From Ensifer adhaerens (GTDB lineage: Bacteria > Pseudomonadota > Alphaproteobacteria > Rhizobiales > Rhizobiaceae): a stretch of DNA of 64,000 bases. The position numbers and the translations under genes are program-made. Below the pieces are notes generated by a model that was given only the letters and a program-made list of their open reading frames with translations, was not told where the DNA came from and ran no database searches. Of the stretch, positions 57,671-64,000 are shown piece after piece. Each line of letters begins with the position of its first letter. Position 1 is the stretch's first letter. The DNA is taken from contig NZ_LGAP01000007.1 in assembly GCF_001270265.1 (NCBI RefSeq), forward strand, positions 124,001 to 188,000. Direction: 5' to 3'.

Positions 57671-58747
57671 ATGAAAAACACCCCGATCAAAGCCACGATG
57701 GTGGCCGCGATGATGATCTTCTCTGCCGACGAGGCAATGTCCGACGACTATAGGAAGAATCCGTTCACCCTTGCATACGCTGGAGCGATCACGGCGAACG
57801 AGCCCGGCAAGGTCAACATCCATCCAGTACAGTACAAGCTGAACGGCGTTGATATCGCGGCGAACGTCTACACCCCCGCCGGCTACGATCCCGCCAAAAC
57901 GTATCCCGCCATCGTGGTGGCGCATCCGAATGGCGGCGTTAAGGAACAGGTTGCCGGGCTTTACGCCCAGCGCCTCGCGGAGCAGGGTTATATCACGATC
58001 ACGGCGGATGCGGCCTATCAGGGCGCGAGCGGCGGTCAGCCCCGCAGCGTCGACAAGCCCGCCAACCGGATCGAGGACATCCACGGCATGGCGGACTTCA
58101 TCACGCGCTATGCCGGGGTCGACGCGGAGCGGCTTGGGCTTCTTGGTATCTGCGGAGGCGGTGGCTATTCATTGGCCGCTGCAGAGACCGATAAGCGGTT
58201 CAAGTCGATCGCCACACTGAGCATGTTCAATTCCGGGCGCGTCCGTCGCAACGGTTACAACGACAGCCAGCTTGACACTATCCAGGCACGCATGCGGCAA
58301 GCGTCCCTCGCACGGGCGCAGGAAGCCGGCGGCGGCGAAGTCTTGTATTCCGGCGACGCCAACCTGACGGACGAACAGATCGCCGCGCTTCCGTTCGACC
58401 TCTATCGCCAGGGCTACGAATATTACTGGAAGACGCACGCGCATCCGAACTCGACCTTCAAATACACGACGAGCAGCCTTGTGGACCTGATGCGGTTCGA
58501 CGCGACCGACCAGATAGAGCTGATCGACCAGCCTCTCCTCATGATCGCCGGGAGCAAGGCCGACAGCCTTTATATGACGGAGGATGCCTTCGCGAAGGCT
58601 ACCGGCACCAAGAACAAGGAAGTGTTCAAGATCGAAGGTGCGACGCACATCGAAACCTACTGGGTACCTAAGTACGTGGACGCCGCGATGAACAAGCTGA
58701 CACCCTTCTACACGACCACCCTTTCGCAGGAGACGCTGGCTCAATGA
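57671..58747 (+). CDS. exported dienelactone-hydrolase-like alpha/beta hydrolase (Cys elbow)
   Basis: A 358-residue protein (MKNTPIKATMVAAMMIFSAD) with a signal-like N-terminus. Hydrolase blocks: VYTPAGYDPAKTYPAIVVAH, PNGGVKEQVAGLYAQRLAEQ, ITADAAYQGASGGQPR, and the elbow LGLLGICGGGGYSLAAAE where Cys replaces Ser. Acid candidate: LMIAGSKADSLYMTEDA; base: KIEGATHIETYW. The GICGGG elbow is like that of dienelactone hydrolases and some DUF-type acetyl xylan esterase relatives. It overlaps the CMD gene by 4 bases (ATGA). Confidence 0.86.
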   Translation: MKNTPIKATMVAAMMIFSADEAMSDDYRKNPFTLAYAGAITANEPGKVNIHPVQYKLNGVDIAANVYTPAGYDPAKTYPAIVVAHPNGGVKEQVAGLYAQRLAEQGYITITADAAYQGASGGQPRSVDKPANRIEDIHGMADFITRYAGVDAERLGLLGICGGGGYSLAAAETDKRFKSIATLSMFNSGRVRRNGYNDSQLDTIQARMRQASLARAQEAGGGEVLYSGDANLTDEQIAALPFDLYRQGYEYYWKTHAHPNSTFKYTTSSLVDLMRFDATDQIELIDQPLLMIAGSKADSLYMTEDAFAKATGTKNKEVFKIEGATHIETYWVPKYVDAAMNKLTPFYTTTLSQETLAQ

Positions 58748-59157
58748 AACTGAAATCGTCTTTCATCGCCATGGCAATCGTCGTTGCAGGCACAGCTCAT
58801 TCTCCGGCTTTCGCCCAGGAGCAGCCATCTTCAAACCTTGAGTCGGCCAGATCGCGCACCCAGCAACTGATGGGCGGCATCGCACCCAAGCTGGCCGATC
58901 TCACCGACGATGTTCTCTATGCCGACATCTGGGAACGTCCCGAGCTTTCGAAGCGGGACCGCAGCCTCGTCACTGTCAGCGCCCTGATCGCCCTCAACCG
59001 TCCCGACCAGTTACGCTCCCATCTCATCCGCGCGCGGGACAACGGCCTGACGGAAGCCGAGCTCGTCGAAACGATTACCCACATGGCCTTCTATTCCGGT
59101 TGGCCGAGCGCGGTGTCTGCCGTCGCAATCGCCAAGGACGTCTTTGCGGAGAAGTAG
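58744..59157 (+). CDS. exported carboxymuconolactone-decarboxylase-family protein
   Basis: A 137-residue protein with signal peptide (KLKSSFIAMAIVVAGTAHSP, AFAQ) followed by a CMD/AhpD-like domain (LSKRDRSLVTVSALIALNRP, DQLRSHLIRARDNGLTEAEL, VETITHMAFYSGWPSAVSAV). The CxxC pair of AhpD-type peroxidases is absent; the shorter CMD form with the conserved 'H...G.T..E..E' is present. Many such proteins are periplasmic and linked with AKRs and SDRs. ATGA-coupled to the hydrolase gene; the cupin gene follows 4 bases on. Confidence 0.9.
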   Translation: MKLKSSFIAMAIVVAGTAHSPAFAQEQPSSNLESARSRTQQLMGGIAPKLADLTDDVLYADIWERPELSKRDRSLVTVSALIALNRPDQLRSHLIRARDNGLTEAELVETITHMAFYSGWPSAVSAVAIAKDVFAEK

Positions 59158-59161
59158 GTTC

Positions 59162-59641
59162 ATGCGCACGAAATCTGCCATCACAGTCGCCCTGGCGCTC
59201 AGTGCCACGACGGCATTCGCCGAACCCGACCGGGCCGTTTCGGTCACCCGCGCCGGATCGCAGGTTCCTACAAAGGGATCGCCCGACAACTTCACCGGGG
59301 CCGTTAAGGTGGAATCCCGCTTCCAGGCAACGCCGCCTGCGCGTGTCGGCGGTGGCCTCGTGACCTTCGAACCCGGGGCGCGAACCGCCTGGCACACCCA
59401 TCCCCTCGGTCAGATCCTGATCGTTACGACTGGGTCAGGACGGGTGCAGCACTGGGGAGGTGAAATTCAAGAAATCGGGCTCGGCGATACCGTTTGGATT
59501 CCCCCCGGCGTGAAGCATTGGCACGGGGCAAGTCCGGAAGCCGGCATGTCGCACATCGCCATCTCCGAAGTGTTGGACGGAAAGTCCGTGCAGTGGCTGG
59601 AGCACGTTTCGGACAAGCAGTACGGCGGATCGGTCGATTGA
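59162..59641 (+). CDS. exported cupin-domain protein
   Basis: From ATG 59162 (MRTKSAITVALALSATTAFA), preceded by AAGTAGG, 159 residues with signal peptide. Single cupin barrel: first motif FEPGARTAWHTHPLGQILIV (His pair and Glu/Gln position), second motif GDTVWIPPGVKHWHGASPEA (His). The metal-binding set His-His-(Gln)-His is intact. Such cupins are often encoded with CMD proteins in rhizobia. The frame could start six codons upstream, but the signal favours ATG 59162. Confidence 0.93.
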   Translation: MRTKSAITVALALSATTAFAEPDRAVSVTRAGSQVPTKGSPDNFTGAVKVESRFQATPPARVGGGLVTFEPGARTAWHTHPLGQILIVTTGSGRVQHWGGEIQEIGLGDTVWIPPGVKHWHGASPEAGMSHIAISEVLDGKSVQWLEHVSDKQYGGSVD

Positions 59642-59664
59642 TCGAGGCGAAATCGAGGTAGTTC

Positions 59665-60138
59665 ATGAACAGTATCGCAAAGACATTTGGTGCCGCGGCG
59701 CTTGTTGCCAGCACTGTCCTTCTCGTCGGCATGCAGGTCCACGCGGAACCGAACCGCACGACGATGCCGGATGTCGGCAAGCTGATCCACTACACCACGG
59801 TGGAGCGTGGCGAGGTCACTGAACACATCATGACGACCAGGGAGGCCATCGAGGCGGTCCAGCGGGGAGAGCCAATCCCCGCCGGCACACATGTCGTGCT
59901 CGTCGATTACCGTGACGGAAGCGTCTTCCGCTACTTCGTCATGGAGAAGGGCAAAGACTGGGGCCTCGACTATGACGAAGCGCGCCGAACGGGCGACTGG
60001 CAGTTCCAGTGGTACAAGCCGGACGGTTCCATCAACATGGAAGAGAACACCGCGCGCTGTCAGCGGTGTCACACCTCGCGGGCTGACAGGGACTTCCTGT
60101 ACACGTTCAACGACATGCGGCGGTTCGAATTCGAATGA
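59665..60138 (+). CDS. exported P460-like cytochrome (single CxxCH), copy 2
   Basis: A 157-residue protein with signal peptide (MNSIAKTFGAAALVASTVLL, cleaved near VHA-EP). Core blocks match the P460 family and copy 1: PNRTTMPDVGKLIHYTTVER, IPAGTHVVLVDYRDGSVFRY, FVMEKGKDWGLDYDEARRTG, DWQFQWYKPDG and the heme c motif ARCQRCHTSRADRDFLYTFN. The shared block DWGLD.[DE]E.RRTGDW.FQ is the family hallmark here. It overlaps the DUF4405-type gene by 4 bases (ATGA). Confidence 0.83.
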   Translation: MNSIAKTFGAAALVASTVLLVGMQVHAEPNRTTMPDVGKLIHYTTVERGEVTEHIMTTREAIEAVQRGEPIPAGTHVVLVDYRDGSVFRYFVMEKGKDWGLDYDEARRTGDWQFQWYKPDGSINMEENTARCQRCHTSRADRDFLYTFNDMRRFEFE

Positions 60139-60905
60139 ACGGTGTCTTCCGCGTGCGCCTGATCCTTGATTTCATTGCAATCTGCTTGATCGTCGCGTGC
60201 CTGGCCTATTGGTGGCTGGACAACTTCGCCCATGAGATCTTTGGGACGGCCCTGTTCGCGCTGGTGATCGTTCACAACGTCTTCAATCGGCGCTGGTACG
60301 TAGGTGTGGCGAGGCGGAAGATGGATGTCGTTCGCGTCGTCAACATCGCAACGATCTTCGGTATGGCCGTCGCAATGACGGTCATGCTGGTGACGAGCCT
60401 GCTGATATCTCGCGACCTCTTCCCCTTCATAGCCCGCGACGGTGTCTTCGCCGCCAGGGAAATTCATATGTTTACGGGATACTGGGTACTGCTAATCATC
60501 GCCCTCCACCTCGGGACGCGCTGGCAGTTGGTGATGAACGTCGGCCGCGGATTGGTCTGTCTGTCCGATCGAAATCTCTATCGCACTGCGATCCTGCGAT
60601 TAGTGGCGGTCGTCGTGGCGGCGTGGGGCGTGAGAAGTTCGCTGGAGATGGGGTTCGGGTCCAAATTGCTTCTAGAGTACTCTCTGGATATGTGGGACTT
60701 CAACGAGTCGAGTCTTGGGTTCTTCGTCAACTACGGCTCGATCGTTGGCCTCTACGCTGTCATTACCCACTACGGGCTGCTTATATTTAGGGTCGCACCC
60801 GGTCAATCAGTGGCCGACGCTAGCGGTAAAACGCAACTCGACCAAAAATCTTCCAGTGAAGTACAATTCAGAATCGTCAAAGATTCCGGTGGTCCGATTG
60901 CTTAA
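60135..60905 (+). CDS. six-helix membrane protein, DUF4405-type (putative cytochrome b-like), copy 2
   Basis: A 256-residue protein with six hydrophobic helices. The histidine-bearing motifs are NFAHEIFGTALFALVIVHNV (HE-x13-HN), AREIHMFTGYWVLLIIALHL followed by GTRW, and VITHYGLL. All recur in the product of 48431-49144 in the same order, so they are probably heme ligands. A C-terminal soluble tail of about 35 residues is unique to this copy. Translationally coupled to the P460-like gene; last gene of the plus-strand unit. Confidence 0.82.
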   Translation: MNGVFRVRLILDFIAICLIVACLAYWWLDNFAHEIFGTALFALVIVHNVFNRRWYVGVARRKMDVVRVVNIATIFGMAVAMTVMLVTSLLISRDLFPFIARDGVFAAREIHMFTGYWVLLIIALHLGTRWQLVMNVGRGLVCLSDRNLYRTAILRLVAVVVAAWGVRSSLEMGFGSKLLLEYSLDMWDFNESSLGFFVNYGSIVGLYAVITHYGLLIFRVAPGQSVADASGKTQLDQKSSSEVQFRIVKDSGGPIA

Positions 60906-61323
60906 AGTGGTGGCCGGCAGTTCGTTTCCGCTCAAGAGCGTCATTCTTGCCGGCTGTTGCGGACATAAATATTTCATGGTCCGACCGACGCAATTACAAA
61001 GGACCTTGGAGGCCAAATCGGTACCCTGTCTCAGTGAGTTTTCGCCACGATTGACAAGGCTTCGTGGGTGAACCGATCTGTCAAAGCTTGGAAGGTCGAG
61101 CCGCTGCTCAGGCTTGGTGTGCATTCAATATAGCAGCTCTATCGGGCTAACCACGAACGGGAAGGTGTGGATCTGTCCCGCACCCTCCAGGTTCGTTGCC
61201 TTAGCTGAAGGAACGACCGGTCACTAGCTTTCGAGCTCCACAAGGCCGGCATGAGCAAATTTCGGAGTTCGCGGGCCGTAAATCGAAGGCGAATTTCTAC
61301 GATTTCGAGTTATGAGCTGCATT
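60906..61323. other. gene-free gap between DUF4405-type gene and SDR
   Basis: Two genes end here (convergent). No hairpin with a T-run and no gene was recognised. Confidence 0.5.
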
Positions 61324-62073
61324 TTAAGCTAGGGTCATGCCGCCATCGACATGAAGCTCGATCCCGTTGACAAAGCTTCCTGCATCGGAGGCGAGGAAGA
61401 GTGCGGCGCGCGCCAACTCTTCCGGTTGGCCGAGACGGCCTGCGGGGATCAGGGAAGCCATGTAATCCTCGAACGCCGGCCGCTCGGCCTCCGATACGCC
61501 CAGCTTGGCGAGGATCTCGGTCTCGACCGGTCCCGGGCTCAGGATGTTGACGCGGATCCGCCGCGACTTGAATTCGAGCGCCCAGTTTTTCGCAAAGGCG
61601 GCGGTTGCTGCCTTTGAACCGGCATAGACCGTATGATCCGGGAGGATCTTCGTGGCCGCGAGCGAGCTCGTAACGATGATGCTTCCGCCGTCGCGGATCA
61701 GAGGGGCGATTGTCTGCACGCCGAAGAACACGCCGCGCGTATTGATTGCGAAGTGCCGGTCATAGTCTTCCGGAGTCACCTCGGCGGAGGGTGTGAGATT
61801 GATGACCCCAGCATTGGCCATATAGATGTCGAGCCCGCCGAAGCGGCTCTTCACGGTGTCCGCCAGCCTGCGATGATCCTCGAGGTCGGCGGCATCGCCC
61901 ACGAAGCCGATGGCCGACGGACCAATTTCTTGCACCGCGCGGTCGACGACATCCTGTCGCCGCCCGGTAATGATGACCTGCGCTCCTTCTTCCGTGAACA
62001 GCCGAGCAGTCGCCTTGCCGATCCCGCTATTTCCGCCGGTGATGACGGCGACCTTGTCTTTGAGGTGTTGCAT
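61324..62073 (-). CDS. short-chain dehydrogenase/reductase (FabG-like)
   Basis: A complete 249-residue SDR (MQHLKDKVAVITGGNSGIGK). Motifs: TGGNSGIG, NAG (IYMANAGVINL), catalytic Ser in IIVTSSLAATKIL, YAGSKAATAAF (YxxxK), and a C-terminal NGIELHVDGGMTLA. It reduces or oxidises small alcohols/ketones with NAD(P). It is divergent from a LysR gene (62168), which most likely controls it. Confidence 0.94.
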   Translation of the reverse strand: MQHLKDKVAVITGGNSGIGKATARLFTEEGAQVIITGRRQDVVDRAVQEIGPSAIGFVGDAADLEDHRRLADTVKSRFGGLDIYMANAGVINLTPSAEVTPEDYDRHFAINTRGVFFGVQTIAPLIRDGGSIIVTSSLAATKILPDHTVYAGSKAATAAFAKNWALEFKSRRIRVNILSPGPVETEILAKLGVSEAERPAFEDYMASLIPAGRLGQPEELARAALFLASDAGSFVNGIELHVDGGMTLA

Positions 62074-62167
62074 TGTTTATCTCCTTTCAACGAGAAATTA
62101 GATAAACGCTGCCACCCTGCGTCATTAGATCATGGGCGGGCACATGATCTGTGCCGCGGAGGCGCAA

Positions 62168-63064
62168 ATGCCGAACCTGCTCAACGAGATGCCCGGATTG
62201 ATGGCTTTTGTGCGGACGGTAGAGGCCGGATCGTTCAGCGCGGCGGCCCGCGATCTGGGGACGACACCGTCAGCGGTGTCGAAAAGCGTGGCGCGCCTGG
62301 AAAAGAAGATTGGCGCCCGGCTGTTCCTGCGCTCCACACGCGCCCTGATGCTTACCCAGGACGGGCAGTTTTTCTTCGACCGCGTTGCGCCGCTGTTGCG
62401 GGACCTGGATTCAAGTGAAGAGGCGATCAGGTCCGACGTTGCGCCCTCGGGCCGCTTGCGCATCAGCATGCCTAACGAAATGGCGCCTCTACTGCTGCCG
62501 CGCCTCTTCGGAAGCTTTGCAGCCGACTATCCGAACCTGCATCTCGAAGTCGGACTGACGGATCGGTTTGTCGATCTGATCAGGGAGGACTACGACGTTG
62601 CGCTGCGCGTCGGAAATCCCGCTCCGGCGGACCTCATGGTTCGTCACCTGGCCAACCTGCCAATGACGATCGTCGGGTCTCCGACCTTTCTGAAAACCTG
62701 GGGCAATCCTGCAACTGCCGAAGCGCTGGCGGCTCTGCCCTTCGCCCGCTATGTACTGGGTGGCGTCACGCAGCCTCTGCGTCTGCCGGATGGGACGAGT
62801 TTCATTCCCTCCGGGCGCGTCGATTGCGACTCAGGAGCCGCACTCATTCAGGCTGCGCTCAGTGGGCTGGGAGCGGCCTATCTTCTGCGATGTCTGGTCG
62901 CGAAAGACCTGGAAGGCGGCACGCTTGTTACACTCGCGACGGGGTTCGCGTTCCCCAGCGCTCCCTTTAATGCCTTGCACGCCTTTGGACGCACGGTGCC
63001 GTTGCGCGTAAAACTGGTCTGCGATTTCATCGCCCGCGAGGCAAAAGCCCTCGAAGCCATCTGA
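62168..63064 (+). CDS. LysR-family regulator (CrgA/DsdC-like subgroup)
   Basis: From ATG 62168 (MPNLLNEMPGLMAFVRTVEA), with GGAGGCGC upstream, 298 residues; the 12-codon upstream extension is unlikely. HTH: GSFSAAARDLGTTPSAVSKS, VARLEKKIGARLFLRSTR. Effector domain of the PBP2_CrgA type (RLRISMPNEMAPLLLPRLFG, LHLEVGLTDRFVDLIREDYD). It differs from the two other LysR proteins of the window. Divergent from the SDR gene with about 95 bases between starts; likely its regulator. Confidence 0.92.
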   Translation: MPNLLNEMPGLMAFVRTVEAGSFSAAARDLGTTPSAVSKSVARLEKKIGARLFLRSTRALMLTQDGQFFFDRVAPLLRDLDSSEEAIRSDVAPSGRLRISMPNEMAPLLLPRLFGSFAADYPNLHLEVGLTDRFVDLIREDYDVALRVGNPAPADLMVRHLANLPMTIVGSPTFLKTWGNPATAEALAALPFARYVLGGVTQPLRLPDGTSFIPSGRVDCDSGAALIQAALSGLGAAYLLRCLVAKDLEGGTLVTLATGFAFPSAPFNALHAFGRTVPLRVKLVCDFIAREAKALEAI

Positions 63065-63084
63065 GCAACTGATGTTGGGGTTGG

Positions 63085-63786
63085 TCAGATTCCAGGTCCT
63101 CCGCTCTCGCGCATCGTCGGGGGCAAGGTCTCCCATGCCCTGATCAGCTCGCCGATGGAACGGACCTCCATCTTGCGCATGACATTGGCACGGTGCAGCT
63201 TGACCGTGACTTCGCTGATGCCGAGGTCGAAGGCGATCTGTTTGTTGAGGCGTCCGCGCGTCACCACCTCGCGCAGGATTTCACGCTCGCGATGCGTCAG
63301 CGTCCCTAAACGTTCAAGATTGCGCTTGACGATGATCGCTTCCGCGCGCCGGGCCCCATCCAACGCGATAGCGGCTATCACCGCATCGAGCAGCGTCTGG
63401 TCCGACACCGGCTTGGTGAGGAAATCCACGGCGCCCGCCTTCATCGCTTGAACCGTCATCGGGATGTTGCCATGACCGGTCAGGAAAATGATGGGTTTGG
63501 CAATGCCACTCTCGGCCAGACGGTGTTGCAGGTGGAGCCCGCTTGCTCCTGGCATATGCACGTCCAGGATCAGGCAGCCCGGGCTATCCAATATGTCAAC
63601 GGCGTTGAGCACTTCCTGGGTCGAGGCGAAACTGACGGGCTGGAAGCCAGCTGAGAGGATCAACTCCGACAAACCCTCGCGCACAGCTGCATCGTCATCG
63701 ACGACAATGACAATGGGTTCGGCTGCATTATTCTTGTCCTGTGGTAACAGGAGGGCTGATTTTCCGGCCGACTGATTAATTCTCAT
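63085..63786 (-). CDS. FixJ/NarL-family response regulator
   Basis: From ATG 63786 (MRINQSAGKSALLLPQDKNN), with GGAGGGTG just upstream, 233 residues. Receiver domain with VVDDDAAVREGLSELILSAG, the phospho-acceptor LILDVHMPGASG, FLTGHGNIPMTVQAMKAGAV and DFLTKPV; LuxR-type HTH at the end (TLTHREREILREVVTRGRLN, KQIAFDLGISEVTVKLHR). The GHGDIP-like segment is typical of FixJ. It follows the partial receiver gene with no gap to speak of, suggesting a common operon with an upstream kinase outside the window. Confidence 0.92.
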   Translation of the reverse strand: MRINQSAGKSALLLPQDKNNAAEPIVIVVDDDAAVREGLSELILSAGFQPVSFASTQEVLNAVDILDSPGCLILDVHMPGASGLHLQHRLAESGIAKPIIFLTGHGNIPMTVQAMKAGAVDFLTKPVSDQTLLDAVIAAIALDGARRAEAIIVKRNLERLGTLTHREREILREVVTRGRLNKQIAFDLGISEVTVKLHRANVMRKMEVRSIGELIRAWETLPPTMRESGGPGI

Positions 63787-63787
63787 G

Positions 63788-64000
63788 TCACCCTCCATCT
63801 CTCGATTTTTGCAAGGCCTCGCTTATGGCGATGAGCAGGGCAGGGGCATCGAAGGGCTTGCGGAAAAAGCCGTTAATGCCCTGGGCGCGGCCCTGATCTG
63901 CGATTTCGTGGCGGCCTGTAACCAGGAATACCGGCAACTCCGGACGCGCCTTCTTCACCCGGTCACGAAGTTCGAAGCCATTCATGCCGGGAATGCCGAT
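63788..64000 (-). CDS. receiver-domain protein, C-terminal part (partial)
   Basis: The last 70 or so residues of a receiver domain: GIPGMNGFELRDRVKKARPE, LPVFLVTGRHEIADQGRAQG, INGFFRKPFDAPALLIAISE. The phospho-acceptor Asp lies beyond the window edge. It may be a single receiver or the end of a hybrid kinase. Its stop lies 1 base before the start of the FixJ-type gene, indicating one operon. Confidence 0.85.
   Translation of the reverse strand: MGIPGMNGFELRDRVKKARPELPVFLVTGRHEIADQGRAQGINGFFRKPFDAPALLIAISEALQKSRDGG

Overview
The window reads as accessory (plasmid-type) DNA of a rhizobial alphaproteobacterium (Rhizobium/Sinorhizobium/Agrobacterium group). The evidence is a high-G+C coding style, a matR-matABC malonate locus, a Ti/Sym-plasmid-type transfer region (traA, oriT, traD, truncated traG), NodT-type efflux debris, and many insertion sequences and gene fragments. 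No rRNA, tRNA, CRISPR array or replication gene was recognised.

Layout. 1-7 kb: a cupin gene end, then a tightly packed minus-strand operon of six genes: two periplasmic NMT1-type substrate-binding proteins without any permease or ATPase, an SCO1-type protein, a GAF-containing membrane histidine kinase, a single-domain receiver and a receiver-adenylate cyclase. 7.6-15.2 kb: a hicAB toxin-antitoxin pair followed by IS1595-, IS110- and IS21-family elements. The IS21 element splits an RNase Z-like gene that can be rejoined exactly. 15.5-19.8 kb: an alpha/beta hydrolase, an MNT-HEPN protein and several gene remnants (RTX-type, higA-like, nodT-like). 19.8-24.2 kb: an RND efflux permease and adaptor whose outer-membrane partner is decayed. 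24.2-32.1 kb: IS30 remnant over a gene stub, an EamA transporter with a divergent WYL regulator, an ArdC remnant, hipBA, a DUF1254 fragment, a Nudix hydrolase behind a Pho-box-like site, and a DHA2 transporter fragment. 32.3-37.5 kb: matC-matB-matA with divergent matR. 37.5-43.1 kb: a 3-hydroxybutyryl-CoA dehydrogenase remnant, truncated traG, traD, oriT and a complete traA.

43.2-62.1 kb is a redox/stress-type region. It holds aldo/keto reductases, SDRs, exported alpha/beta hydrolases (two with Cys at the nucleophile position), a CMD-family protein, a cupin, an MFS exporter, three LysR regulators, a membrane guanylate/adenylate cyclase, and two copies of a gene pair encoding an exported P460-like cytochrome and a six-helix histidine-rich DUF4405-type membrane protein. 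A shared GATTAG-type palindromic motif precedes several of these transcription units, suggesting common LysR control. The window ends with a FixJ-type regulator and a partial receiver gene.

The two strongest candidates for an undescribed system are the binding-protein/SCO/kinase/cyclase operon (226-6999) and the duplicated P460-DUF4405 pair with its enzyme neighbours (48.4-53.5 and 56.5-60.9 kb). The rest is a mosaic in which at least ten broken genes record repeated insertion and deletion. Functions are read from sequence motifs alone; no database search was run.
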